From: Bradyrhizobium sediminis
GTDB lineage: Bacteria > Pseudomonadota > Alphaproteobacteria > Rhizobiales > Xanthobacteraceae
Direction: 5' to 3'
DNA length: 64,000 nt
NCBI RefSeq assembly: GCF_018736105.1
Contig: NZ_CP076135.1
Span: 5,330,001-5,394,000, forward strand
The stretch's first letter is position 1; each line of letters starts with the position of its first letter. The notes under the pieces are model-generated. The model worked only from the letters and a program-made list of their open reading frames with translations, did no database searches and was not told where the DNA came from. The position numbers and the translations under genes are program-made. Positions 19,816 to 29,949 of the stretch are shown here, one piece after another.

Positions 19816-20787
19816 CTAGAATTTGAACAGACGAACGGGATTGTCGACCAGCAGCTTCTGCTGGATCGCGGGCTCCGGCGCGTACAGCGGTATGAGATCG
19901 ACCAGATCGCCGTCATTCGGCATCGCCTTGACGTTCGGGTGCGGCCAGTCCGTTCCCCAGATCACGCGGTCCGGCGCGCTGTCGATCAGGGCCTTGGCAA
20001 ACGGAACCGCATCGTGGAACGGAGGCCCCAAGGCCGAGGCACGCTCAAGCCCGGTGATCTTGACCCAGCACTTCCCGTCATTCTTCTGAAGATCGAGCAG
20101 CGCCTTGAATTCCGGGTCGTCGAGGCCCCTGGCGGCGGCGATCGTGCCCATGTGATCGATCACATAGGTGGTCGGCAGCGCGTTGAGGATCGGTATGAAC
20201 TCGCGCACGGTTCCAGGCTCGAGATAGACATCGACATGCCAGCCGATCGCTGCCGCCCTTTCCACGAGCCGCCTGAACACGTTCATGTCGCCGACGCCGC
20301 CCAGCCTCTTGAGGAAGGCAAAGCGGCAAGCCCTGATCCCGGCCTTGTCGAGGGCCACGAGATCCGCATCCGACATCGCATTATTGATATTCGCGACGCC
20401 TCTATACTTGCCGCCACTCTGCGCGATGGCATCGGTAACGACGCGATTGTCGAATCCGTGCAGGGTCGCATTGACGATGACGGCGCGCTGGACGCCGATT
20501 TTTTCGTGCAGTTCGCGAAACATCGGCAGCGGCGCTTCGGGTGGAGTGTACGGCCGGGTCGGAGAGAACGGATATTCGGCGGCGGGGCCGAAGATGTGAC
20601 AGTGGGTGTCGATCGCGCCCACCGGCGCCTTGAAGACCGGCGTTCTGGTATTCTTGTCCGGGCCGGCAATCGTCGGAATTTGCCTCGGCTCAGCCGCCGG
20701 ATTTTCTGCCGCCTGCGACCGGCTCCCGGCAAGCGCGGACATCGAACCGAGGTATGCGGCCCCCCCGAGGAACGTCCGTCTATGCAT
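19816..20787 (-). CDS. Tat-exported amidohydrolase, paralogue of 2-pyrone-4,6-dicarboxylate lactonase
   Basis: The 323-residue product is a LigI-like TIM barrel carrying a twin-arginine signal (MHRRTFLGGAAYLGSMSALAG). The mature part keeps the LigI catalytic set: HXH at 62-64 (DTHCHIFGP), His212 (VIDHMG) and Asp280 in WGTDWPHPN, together with the LigI-like EYPFSPTRPYTPP segment. It therefore looks active and targeted to the periplasm as a folded protein. The substrate is probably a lactone or pyrone carboxylate, but is not established. It lies between the LysR gene and ligU, all on one strand. Confidence 0.87.
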   Translation of the reverse strand: MHRRTFLGGAAYLGSMSALAGSRSQAAENPAAEPRQIPTIAGPDKNTRTPVFKAPVGAIDTHCHIFGPAAEYPFSPTRPYTPPEAPLPMFRELHEKIGVQRAVIVNATLHGFDNRVVTDAIAQSGGKYRGVANINNAMSDADLVALDKAGIRACRFAFLKRLGGVGDMNVFRRLVERAAAIGWHVDVYLEPGTVREFIPILNALPTTYVIDHMGTIAAARGLDDPEFKALLDLQKNDGKCWVKITGLERASALGPPFHDAVPFAKALIDSAPDRVIWGTDWPHPNVKAMPNDGDLVDLIPLYAPEPAIQQKLLVDNPVRLFKF

Positions 20788-21007
20788 GCTGGCGCGCTCC
20801 CATGTTGCAATCCGGCTCGATTGACCGAGCATTTCCTGGCGCCGGCCGGGTCGGGCTTTCCTCAGGCGCGGCGAGGCGGCCGTGACGGAAACGGGCTGTT
20901 CGCCGCCCTCACTGTGGCCAGCCGTCCGGCGTTTCGCCAGCGCCCGCCGCCTATAACAGCTATCGCAATCCGGCATGGCCTGCCGGCACCAGCGATGCGC
21001 GAAATGA

Positions 21008-21913
21008 TCAGGCGGGAAGCTTCCGCACCAGCGCGGTCAAGAGCCGCATTGTGTGCTGGGTCAGCGGCGTCGGACGCCGGTGCGCCGAGATGGCCAGGCA
21101 AAGCACGCTGACGGGCGCCGGTTCGACCAGCCGGCGCACCGCCAATTCTCCCGAGCGCGGCGAAGCGGCAACGCCGCTGGCGGTGAGCACCGCGTGGCCG
21201 TAGCCGGCGCAGACCAGTTCGATGATCGAGGGGACGCTCGACACCTCCCAGGCAATGTCGAGCTTGATGCCGGCCAGGGCCGCCTGGGTCTCGAGCAGGC
21301 GGCGCATCGCATGCACCCGCTCCGGAACGATCAGGGGGTAACGCGACAGCTCCTTCATCGGCAGCGGCGGCAATGCGGCCCGTCTCCGCTGGCCCTTGGC
21401 CGCACGACTGACCAGTCCGAGCGGCTCCTGAAGCAGCGGCGTAATCTCCAGCCCGGCCTGTGCCTCGGGGTTATAGACCAGGCCGACATCGATGCGGCCG
21501 GTCGTGACCCATTCGACGATGTGGGTCGACAGCCCTTCGACGACCGCCAGCCTGGCGGCGGGAAGCTCCTTCTTGAAGCGGTCGATCAGGGGAAGCGTGA
21601 GTTGACGGCCGATGCTCGGCGGCAGCCCGATGATGACCCGCCCGACCGGCTCGTCGCGGCTCGCCCCCAGATCCTCGCGCGCATGCGCCATCAGCTGCAG
21701 AACCGCCACGCTGTGGTCGAACAGCCGCTTGCCCGCGTCGGTCAACGCCACGCCCCGGCCGTTGCGCAGGAACAGCTGCTGGTGCAACTCGGTCTCGAGG
21801 CTGCGCACCTGGCGGCTGAGCGCCGGCTGCGCGATGTCGAGCACCAGCGCCGCCTTGCTGAAGCTGCCCAGCTCGGCCACCTGCACGAAGTATTCGAGCT
21901 GCTTGAGGTTCAT
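21008..21913 (-). CDS. LysR-family transcriptional regulator
   Basis: Classic LTTR of 301 residues: N-terminal helix-turn-helix (LGSFSKAALVLDIAQPALSRQVRSLETEL) and a two-lobed effector-binding domain from GRVIIGLPPSIGR. It is embedded in the catabolic cluster, 6 bp before the TTT binding protein in transcriptional reverse order, and the nearby ligU promoter carries a T-N11-A dyad. Likely an activator responding to a pathway intermediate, as LigR does in Sphingobium (inference). Confidence 0.9.
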   Translation of the reverse strand: MNLKQLEYFVQVAELGSFSKAALVLDIAQPALSRQVRSLETELHQQLFLRNGRGVALTDAGKRLFDHSVAVLQLMAHAREDLGASRDEPVGRVIIGLPPSIGRQLTLPLIDRFKKELPAARLAVVEGLSTHIVEWVTTGRIDVGLVYNPEAQAGLEITPLLQEPLGLVSRAAKGQRRRAALPPLPMKELSRYPLIVPERVHAMRRLLETQAALAGIKLDIAWEVSSVPSIIELVCAGYGHAVLTASGVAASPRSGELAVRRLVEPAPVSVLCLAISAHRRPTPLTQHTMRLLTALVRKLPA

Positions 21914-21919
21914 GGGTCC

Positions 21920-22918
21920 CTATTGCTTCTGAACGCCGGCCTTGTCGATCACCTTACGCCACTTCTCGATATCAGACTTCAGCCTGGCCGATATCTCTTC
22001 GGGCGTACTTGCCCTGGCCTCGATGCCGAGTTCGAGAAGCCGCTTCCTGACGTCCGGTTCGGCGAGTATTTCCTGCAGGGCCTGATTGAGGATCTTCACG
22101 ATCTCCGGCGGCGTGCCGGCGGGCGCAAACAATGCATTCCAGGAAACGACGTCGTAATCCGCAACGCCGGATTCCCGCACGGTCGCAATATCCGGCGCGC
22201 TTTCCGAACGTATCGGCCCGGTCGACGCCAACGCCCGGATCTTCCCGTCGGCGAGATTGCCCTTCATCGCCGAGTAGCTGTCGATCATGAGGGCGAGGTT
22301 GCCCTGCATGGTGGAGACCAGAACCTCGGGCGTTCCCCGATGGGGGATGATCACGAAATCGATGCCGGCTGCGGTCTTGAAGAGCTCCGCCGACAGATTC
22401 TGGGTGCTTCCGACATTGATGGTCCCGACATTGAGCGAGCCGGGCTTTGCCTTTGCGGCCGCGATGAAGTCCGCCAGCGTCTTGAATGGCGAGTCCGCGT
22501 TGGTGGCAAAGACGAAATCGAAAAAACCGAGACTCGAGACCGGAACGAAATCCTTCAGGGGATCGTAGGGCAACTTGCCGAACAGGGAGACGCTGATCGC
22601 GGTTCCGTTCGACAGCAATGCCAGGGTATGGCCATCGGGCGGAGAGGAAATCACGGTTCGGGCCGCGGCAATGCCGCCGGCGCCGGGCTGGTTCTCGACG
22701 TAAACCCGCCCCCCAAGCTTGACGCCGAGCCGCTCTGCGATCACCCGCGCCGTGATATCGGCAACGCCGCCGGCCGCAAACGGCACGACGATCCGCACCG
22801 CCTTGCCCGGGTATTTGGTCTCGGCGCCGGCCTGACGCTGGGGAAGGACGAGCGCCAGCAGCAGCAAAGCGAGCGGCATCCGCGCGGAAATCCGGGAGAC
22901 GCAATCGAGGAATGTCAT
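21920..22918 (-). CDS. Tripartite tricarboxylate transporter (TctC/Bug) substrate-binding protein
   Basis: Periplasmic binding protein of the Bug family: signal peptide (ARMPLALLLLALVLPQRQAGA), then YPGKAVRIVVPFAAGG, the conserved VENQPGAGG motif and PPDGHTLAL. Bug proteins bind carboxylates such as aromatic acids and citrate. No TctA or TctB membrane subunits occur in the window, so it is an orphan that must use a carrier elsewhere or act as a sensor. It lies between the intradiol dioxygenase and LysR genes on the same strand. Confidence 0.9.
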   Translation of the reverse strand: MTFLDCVSRISARMPLALLLLALVLPQRQAGAETKYPGKAVRIVVPFAAGGVADITARVIAERLGVKLGGRVYVENQPGAGGIAAARTVISSPPDGHTLALLSNGTAISVSLFGKLPYDPLKDFVPVSSLGFFDFVFATNADSPFKTLADFIAAAKAKPGSLNVGTINVGSTQNLSAELFKTAAGIDFVIIPHRGTPEVLVSTMQGNLALMIDSYSAMKGNLADGKIRALASTGPIRSESAPDIATVRESGVADYDVVSWNALFAPAGTPPEIVKILNQALQEILAEPDVRKRLLELGIEARASTPEEISARLKSDIEKWRKVIDKAGVQKQ

Positions 22919-22956
22919 GGGCAGCCCGGATTCCCGTGGATGAATTCGTCGCAGTG

Positions 22957-23850
22957 TTACTTGATGGGCGGACGCGGAAGCACGGCCTCGCCTGCTTCCA
23001 TCCTGTAGACGTAGTCGAGAGAGTACCAGGGCGTGCCGGCATCGGCCTCCGTCGGATGGGGCTCTTCATGGCGCACGAAATTGCCGATCAGCGCCTTGGT
23101 TACGCCGAACTGCACGTCGCTGTCGATGTGCGGGTCGGCAGGATCATAGACCTGGGAAACCAGGACCTTGAAACCCGGCTTGAAAATCAGCGCGTGGAGA
23201 TGCGCCGGCCGATAGGGATGCCGGTTCTGCAGCTTCAACAGACGGCCGACGACGCCGTTAGCCGGAATCGGATAACCCGTCATCATCACCGTGCGAAACC
23301 AGAAGCGTCCGTCGGCGTTGGTTGTAAACTTGCCGCGGAGGTTCATCTCCGCCTGTTCGGGATCCTGGTTTTCGTAAAGACCGACCGGTGAGGCGTGCCA
23401 CACGTCCACTTCCGCTTCAGCCACCGGACGGCCGGCAGGGTCCACCACCCGACCGTTGACGAACAGCGGCACACCCGGCGTATCGGACCGGACGATCGAC
23501 CCGCCGTTCTCGACCCGGGGCGAGTTCAGCCGCCAGAACGGCCCGAGCAACGACTGCGCCGTTTCGCTATTGCCCTGATCGCCATTGTTCAGAAGGCAGA
23601 CCAGCGACGAGACCCCGAGCGAGCCGGCCATCAGCACGACTTCATTATGGGTGTCGGTCGTGAGCTTGCCCATCTCCGCCAGGATGGCGGCGGCTTCGCG
23701 GAATTCCGCCTCGGTCAGGCGGACGTCGCGGATGAAGCCATGCAGGTGCCTGACGAGAGACACCATGATTTCACGCAGCCGCGGGTCGGAAGTCCTTTCC
23801 ATCACGGCCGTCGCCGCGACCGTGACATCCTGCTGACGCTCGATGATCAT
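22957..23850 (-). CDS. Intradiol ring-cleavage dioxygenase, hydroxyquinol 1,2-dioxygenase-like
   Basis: Fe(III) intradiol dioxygenase of 297 residues. An N-terminal helical dimerisation domain ends near LLGPFWR, and the catalytic beta domain carries the four ligands Tyr159 (VGLYENQ), Tyr193 (TGYPIP), His217 and His219 (RPAHLHA). The N-terminal linker and length match hydroxyquinol and chlorocatechol 1,2-dioxygenases more than protocatechuate 3,4-dioxygenase. Cleavage of hydroxyquinol would give maleylacetate, but no maleylacetate reductase is in the window. A catechol substrate cannot be excluded. Confidence 0.87.
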   Translation of the reverse strand: MIIERQQDVTVAATAVMERTSDPRLREIMVSLVRHLHGFIRDVRLTEAEFREAAAILAEMGKLTTDTHNEVVLMAGSLGVSSLVCLLNNGDQGNSETAQSLLGPFWRLNSPRVENGGSIVRSDTPGVPLFVNGRVVDPAGRPVAEAEVDVWHASPVGLYENQDPEQAEMNLRGKFTTNADGRFWFRTVMMTGYPIPANGVVGRLLKLQNRHPYRPAHLHALIFKPGFKVLVSQVYDPADPHIDSDVQFGVTKALIGNFVRHEEPHPTEADAGTPWYSLDYVYRMEAGEAVLPRPPIK

Positions 23851-23870
23851 TCCGCACCTCTTGGGAAGCC

Positions 23871-23910
23871 GTCATTCCGGGATGGTCCGAAGGACCAAAC
23901 CCGGAATGAC
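23871..23910. repeat. Palindromic intergenic repeat, family B (copy 1)
   Basis: GTCATTCCGGG and CCCGGAATGAC form long outer arms around an inner hairpin GGTCC-GAA-GGACC. A second member lies at 58975-59014. It separates the thiolase from the dioxygenase gene. Confidence 0.75.
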
Positions 23911-23961
23911 GGAGGCTCTTCGCCACAGCGCGCCTCGCAATGACCCTCGCGGCAATCGCCG

Positions 23962-25170
<1,209 letters not shown>

Positions 25171-25271
25171 CTACTCTCTCCCTGAATGCCGCGTTTTTCG
25201 GCGCTGATTGCCGGAATTGACGGCGAGTTTTAGGAGCGAGGGCGCGGCAGGTCAATTGACCGTTCTATCGC

Positions 25272-25297
25272 CCCCTCTCCCGCTTGCGGGAGAGGGG
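25272..25297. repeat. Perfect 12-bp stem palindrome (family D)
   Basis: CCCCTCTCCCGC and GCGGGAGAGGGG enclose a TT loop in the 207-bp divergent spacer between pcaF and mutS. This is a widespread type of intergenic palindrome in Bradyrhizobium-like genomes; no other copy was noticed in this window. Confidence 0.7.
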
Positions 25298-25377
25298 CAG
25301 CGGAGAACGTGGAAAACGCATAATGCAGGGCCAAACCGATAGGACCGCGGACGAAAATTTTGTAGTTTCCGCACCCG

Positions 25378-28107
25378 ATGACGATCCAGCAATCCATTCC
25401 CGTGCCACAAGACGCTCAGCCTGCTGCCGAGGCGGCGGCGCGCGTCACGCCGATGATGGAACAATACCTCGAGATCAAGGCCGCCCATCCCGGGCTGCTG
25501 CTGTTCTACCGGATGGGCGATTTCTACGAGCTGTTCTTCGAGGACGCCGAAATCGCCTCGCGCACGCTCGGCATCGTGCTGACCAAACGCGGCAAGCACC
25601 AGGGCCTGGATATCCCGATGTGCGGCGTGCCGGTGGAGCGTTCCGAGGACTACCTGCATCGGCTGATCGAGGCAGGACATCGCGTCGCGGTCTGCGAACA
25701 GACCGAAGATCCGGCGGCGGCACGGGCGCGCGGCAACAAGAGCGTGGTCCGCCGCGGCGTGGTGCGGCTGGTGACGCCGGGCACGCTGACCGAAGACACC
25801 CTGCTCGACGCCAAGACCAATAATTACCTGCTGGCGATCGCGCGCGCGCGCGGTTCGGCGGGCGCCGACCGCATCGGGCTCGCCTGGATCGACATTTCGA
25901 CGGCGGAATTCATCGTCACCGAATGTTCCACCGGCGAACTCGCGGCGACCCTGGCGCGCATCAATCCCAATGAAGCCATCGTCACCGACGCGCTCTATGG
26001 CGATCCGGAGCTGGGGCCTGCTTTACGCGAACTGCCGGCGGTGACGCCGCTGACCCGCGACTTCTTCGACGGCGCCACCGCCGAGCGGCGGCTGTGTGAT
26101 TATTTCGCGGTCGCCACCATGGACGGGCTTTCCGCGATGTCGCGGCTCGAAGCCACCGCCGCGGCCGCCGCCGTCACCTATATCGACCGCACCCAGGTCG
26201 GAAAGCGGCCGCCGCTGTCGCCGCCGTCGCGCGAGGCCGCCGGCACCACCATGGCGATCGATCCCGCCACCCGCGCCAATCTCGAACTGACGCGGACGCT
26301 TTCGGGCGAGCGGCGCGGGTCGCTGCTCGACGCCATCGACTGCACCGTGACCGCGGCCGGATCGCGGCTGCTGGCGCAGCGGCTGGCGGCGCCGCTGACC
26401 GACAGCGCCGCGATCGCGCGGCGGCTCGATGCCATCGCCACCTTCGTCGCCGACAGCGCGGCGCGCGACGAACTCCGCGCCAGCTTGCGCGCGGCGCCCG
26501 ACATGTCGCGCGCGCTGGCGCGGTTGTCGGTCGGACGCGGCGGCCCGCGCGATCTCGCCGGGTTGCGCGACGGCATTGTCGCGGCCGATTCCGCGCTGGC
26601 GCGGCTGGCACAGCTCGACAATCCGCCGCCGGAGATTGCCGGGGTCATGGAGGCGCTGCGCCGCCCGTCGCGCGGGCTGGCGCGCGAACTTGAGCGCGCA
26701 CTTTCGGAACAGCTGCCGCTGATCAAGCGCGACGGCGGCTTCGTGCGCGAGGGCTATGAGGCCGCGCTCGACGAGGCCCGCAATCTGCGCGACGCCTCCC
26801 GCCTCGTGGTCGCCGCGATGCAGGCGCGCTACGCCGACGTGACCTCCATCAAGGGCCTGAAGATCCGCCACAACAACGTGCTCGGTTATTTCGTCGAGGT
26901 CACCGCGCAACACGGCGACAAATTGATGGCCCCGCCCCTGAATGCGACGTTCATTCATCGCCAGACCCTGGCCGGACAGGTCCGTTTCACCACGTCGGAA
27001 CTCGGCGAGATCGAAGCCAAGATCGCCAACGCCGGCGACCGCGCGCTCGGGCTGGAGCTGGAGATCTTCGAGCGGCTTTCGGCTGACGTCATGGCCGCCA
27101 GCGACGATTTGCGCGCCGCCGCGCACGCGTTTGCGCTGCTCGATGTCGCAACCGCGCTGGCCAAGCTCGCGGTCGATGACAACTACGTGCGGCCCGAGGT
27201 CGATGGCTCGCTCGGCTTTGCCATCGAAGGCGGCCGGCATCCGGTGGTCGAGCAGGCATTGAAGCGCGACGGCCAGCCGTTCATCGCCAACGCCTGCGAT
27301 CTTTCCCCCGGACCGGCGCAAAAGTCCGGTCAGATCTGGCTGATCACCGGTCCCAACATGGCGGGTAAATCGACCTTCCTGCGCCAGAACGCGCTGATCG
27401 CTCTCTTGGCGCAGATCGGCAGCTTCGTGCCGGCAACGCGGGCCCGCATCGGCATCGTCGACCGGCTGTTCTCGCGGGTCGGCGCCGCCGACGATCTGGC
27501 GCGCGGCCGCTCCACCTTCATGGTGGAGATGGTGGAGACCGCCGTGATCCTCAATCAGGCCAGCGAGCGCTCGCTGGTGATCCTGGACGAGATCGGCCGC
27601 GGCACCGCGACCTTCGACGGGTTGTCGATCGCCTGGGCGGCGATCGAGCATTTGCATGAGGCCAACCGCTGCCGCGCGCTGTTCGCGACGCACTATCACG
27701 AGCTGACTGCGCTTTCCGCAAAACTGCCGCGGCTGTTCAACGCCACGGTGCGGGTCAAGGAATGGCAGGGCGACGTCGTGTTCCTGCACGAGGTGCTGCC
27801 GGGCTCGGCCGACCGTTCCTACGGCATCCAGGTGGCAAAGCTCGCAGGCCTCCCCGCCCCTGTCATCGCCCGCGCCAAATCGGTATTGGCCAAGCTCGAG
27901 GCGCAGGACCGCGGCCAGACCGCACGCGCGCTCGCCGACGACCTGCCGCTGTTCGCGGTGCCGTCGCGCGCATCAGCCGAACCGGCGCCGCCGAGCGAGG
28001 CGGAACAGCTGCTCGAAGCCGTCAAAGCGCTGCATCCCGACGAAATGTCGCCGCGCGAGGCGCTGGAGGCGCTGTATGCGCTGAAGGCGAAACTGCCGAA
28101 ACGGTAA
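25378..28107 (+). CDS. mutS: DNA mismatch repair protein MutS
   Basis: Mismatch-recognition ATPase of 909 residues. The N-terminal mismatch-binding domain has [10 protein letters not shown], in which the Phe and Glu contact the mispaired base. The ATPase domain carries Walker [11 protein letters not shown] at residues 657-666, the [12 protein letters not shown]alker B region and the ATHYHEL loop. A C-terminal segment after the ATPase ([25 protein letters not shown]) is the tetramerisation region. The gene is preceded by a repeat-containing spacer and followed by family A repeats. Confidence 0.98.
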   Translation: MTIQQSIPVPQDAQPAAEAAARVTPMMEQYLEIKAAHPGLLLFYRMGDFYELFFEDAEIASRTLGIVLTKRGKHQGLDIPMCGVPVERSEDYLHRLIEAGHRVAVCEQTEDPAAARARGNKSVVRRGVVRLVTPGTLTEDTLLDAKTNNYLLAIARARGSAGADRIGLAWIDISTAEFIVTECSTGELAATLARINPNEAIVTDALYGDPELGPALRELPAVTPLTRDFFDGATAERRLCDYFAVATMDGLSAMSRLEATAAAAAVTYIDRTQVGKRPPLSPPSREAAGTTMAIDPATRANLELTRTLSGERRGSLLDAIDCTVTAAGSRLLAQRLAAPLTDSAAIARRLDAIATFVADSAARDELRASLRAAPDMSRALARLSVGRGGPRDLAGLRDGIVAADSALARLAQLDNPPPEIAGVMEALRRPSRGLARELERALSEQLPLIKRDGGFVREGYEAALDEARNLRDASRLVVAAMQARYADVTSIKGLKIRHNNVLGYFVEVTAQHGDKLMAPPLNATFIHRQTLAGQVRFTTSELGEIEAKIANAGDRALGLELEIFERLSADVMAASDDLRAAAHAFALLDVATALAKLAVDDNYVRPEVDGSLGFAIEGGRHPVVEQALKRDGQPFIANACDLSPGPAQKSGQIWLITGPNMAGKSTFLRQNALIALLAQIGSFVPATRARIGIVDRLFSRVGAADDLARGRSTFMVEMVETAVILNQASERSLVILDEIGRGTATFDGLSIAWAAIEHLHEANRCRALFATHYHELTALSAKLPRLFNATVRVKEWQGDVVFLHEVLPGSADRSYGIQVAKLAGLPAPVIARAKSVLAKLEAQDRGQTARALADDLPLFAVPSRASAEPAPPSEAEQLLEAVKALHPDEMSPREALEALYALKAKLPKR

Positions 28108-28110
28108 CAG

Positions 28111-28236
28111 CCCTCATCCTGAGGAGCGCGCTCTTGCGCGCGTCTCGAAGGATGGATGCAGCGGGGCTCTCATGGTTCGAGACGCGCGCCGGACAGCGCA
28201 AGCGCTGCCGGGAAGATGCGCTCCTCACCATGAGGG
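28111..28236. repeat. Palindromic intergenic repeat, family A (copy 2)
   Basis: The paired hairpins recur here: CCTCATCCTGAGGAGCGCG to CGCGTCTCGAAGGATGG, then CTCATGGTTCGAGACGCGC to GCGCTCCTCACCATGAGG. They fill the whole space between the mutS stop and the convergent membrane-protein gene and could act as a bidirectional terminator (inference). Confidence 0.8.
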
Positions 28237-28237
28237 T

Positions 28238-29035
28238 CTATTGGCGCACCGGCTTCCTCCGCCCGTACCACCACAGCCCGAGATTCCAGCCGATGCAGGT
28301 CATCAGCGCCAGGCTGAGGGCGACCGTCGAGCCGAAGCGAAGTGCGGCGAGATGCAGCACCGCAACCGCAATGCCAAATCCCATCAGGCCCCAGGCGCCG
28401 TTGGCAATGACGGCGGCGGTCGCCGGACCGCCGATGCGCGGATGCAGGATCAGCATCAGGCTGGTGAACACGATCGGGAACAGCGCGATGATGCCGCTGA
28501 TCCTGGGGCCGACCCAGCCCGATGTCGTGACCACCGTTGCCACCAGCGTCGCGACCAGTCCGGCGCGCAACGGAACGTCGTACCAGCGCCGCGTGATCAG
28601 CGGCATCTTGACGTGGCGATAGCCCTGCAACAGCGGCACGCAGATCGCAAAGGTGACGGCATTCGCGACCAGTCCGGCGAGAAGCGTCCACTGGAACATG
28701 CGGATGACGGAGGCGAGCGCGATCCACACCGCGAGCGCAACCGCGCAGGAGACCAGCGCGCTCCGGCGCTGCGCCAGCACGACATAGGTCAGCCCCAGAA
28801 AGATCGTCGCGGCATTGATCGGCAGGCTCGCCAGCGCGCCCTCGGCGATGAAATCAGCGTCGTGATCGAGCGCGAGGAAGACGTAGGACGGCCCCGCCGA
28901 AATCGGCAAGGTCGCGACCAGCGCGCCGATCACTGGCCCCGAACGCTCGGTGATGACGGACGCCGTGACCACGAACGCAGCCGTGATCGCCATGCGCAGC
29001 AGGAGCGTGAGGATGAAGGCAAGTTCGGGGGACAT
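28238..29035 (-). CDS. Integral membrane protein of unknown function with internal duplication
   Basis: The 265 residues are almost entirely hydrophobic, with about eight predicted membrane helices. Two related re-entrant-like segments, SGPVIGALVATLPISAGPS at about 32-50 and VGPRISGIIALFPIVFTSL at about 175-193, suggest an inverted or tandem duplication of a four-helix unit. I do not recognise a transport family with confidence. It is flanked on both sides by repeats and shares no operon with neighbours. Confidence 0.75.
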   Translation of the reverse strand: MSPELAFILTLLLRMAITAAFVVTASVITERSGPVIGALVATLPISAGPSYVFLALDHDADFIAEGALASLPINAATIFLGLTYVVLAQRRSALVSCAVALAVWIALASVIRMFQWTLLAGLVANAVTFAICVPLLQGYRHVKMPLITRRWYDVPLRAGLVATLVATVVTTSGWVGPRISGIIALFPIVFTSLMLILHPRIGGPATAAVIANGAWGLMGFGIAVAVLHLAALRFGSTVALSLALMTCIGWNLGLWWYGRRKPVRQ

Positions 29036-29039
29036 TTCC

Positions 29040-29162
29040 TGTCGTCCCTGCGAACGCAGGGACCCATAACCACAACTATTCGTGTGGCGCGAAAGCCGTC
29101 GAACGGCGGCACTTGAAACGAGAGGACACGGCGTATGGGTCCCTGCGTTCGCAGGGACGACA
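29040..29162. repeat. Pair of family C palindromes in inverted orientation
   Basis: Two 29-bp elements (29040-29068 and 29134-29162) are exact reverse complements of each other, separated by 65 bp. Each contains the self-complementary core GTCCCTGCGAACGCAGGGAC or its complement. A third, diverged copy is at 47782-47807. The pair fills the gap between the membrane-protein gene and osmC-like gene, both on the minus strand. Confidence 0.8.
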
Positions 29163-29167
29163 AGCCG

Positions 29168-29677
29168 TCACACCCTTTGCATCGACACCGAAACCTTCGG
29201 ACCGTTCTTGATGGTCTGGTACACCACGCAATAGCGCTCGGTGAGTTTCAACAGCAGATCGAGCTTGTCCTGCGGCGCCGATGTCTCGACCTCGAACTTC
29301 AGGCGAATCTCGGCAAAGCCGACCGGCGCTTCCTTGTCGACGCCGAGCGTGCCGCGGAAATCGAGATCGCCCTCGGCGGTGACGTCGCCCTTCTTCAGCG
29401 GCACCTCGATCGCGGTCGCCACCGATTTCAAGGTCACGCCGGCGCAGGCGACCAGGGCTTCGAGCAGCATGTCGCCGGAGCACAGTTCAAGTCCGGAGCC
29501 GCCGGTCGCCGGGTGCAGGCCGGCCACCGCCAGCGCGCGGCCGGTCTCGACCTTGCAGGCGATGCCCTCGTTTTCGATCGAGCCCCGCGCGGTCAGCCTG
29601 ATCATCGCGGCCTTCGGATCGGATTTGTAACGCTCCTTGATCGGAGCCTGGGTGGCGCGGAGTTTGGCGGCGTCCAT
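29168..29677 (-). CDS. OsmC-family peroxiredoxin-like protein
   Basis: OsmC/Ohr superfamily protein of 169 residues. The two conserved cysteines appear in LVACAGVTLKS and ERYCVVYQT, and TGGSGLELCSGDMLLEALVAC is the diagnostic central helix. These proteins reduce organic hydroperoxides with thiols. It probably belongs to the YhfA/OsmC-like subgroup and not Ohr, judged by the long N-terminal RLTARGSIEN section; that subgroup call is tentative. Confidence 0.88.
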   Translation of the reverse strand: MDAAKLRATQAPIKERYKSDPKAAMIRLTARGSIENEGIACKVETGRALAVAGLHPATGGSGLELCSGDMLLEALVACAGVTLKSVATAIEVPLKKGDVTAEGDLDFRGTLGVDKEAPVGFAEIRLKFEVETSAPQDKLDLLLKLTERYCVVYQTIKNGPKVSVSMQRV

Positions 29678-29949
29678 TGTTCTTCCCTCCCCGATATCAT
29701 TACCTGCTTGATGTACCGGGTCGGCGGGTGGATGTCACCATTTCCGGCGGCGGCGCGATTTCCGTCAGCCTTGAAAATTCATTTTTTCTTTCAATAAGTT
29801 AATTGGCGATATGGCGCAAAAATGCATACACCCCGCGCCTCGTGGCGAGAACAGCTTGGTCGAGAGCCGGAGCAAAGCAGCATCGACCTGCCGTTATCTC
29901 CCGGAATCTCCCGTGACAGCGCTGGCATCGTCCGTTATCCGGTTAGGTC

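Noticed and set aside
26023..27789. A 588-codon minus-strand frame within mutS
   Set aside because: Shadow of mutS; low-complexity Arg/Gln/Gly composition and no family similarity.
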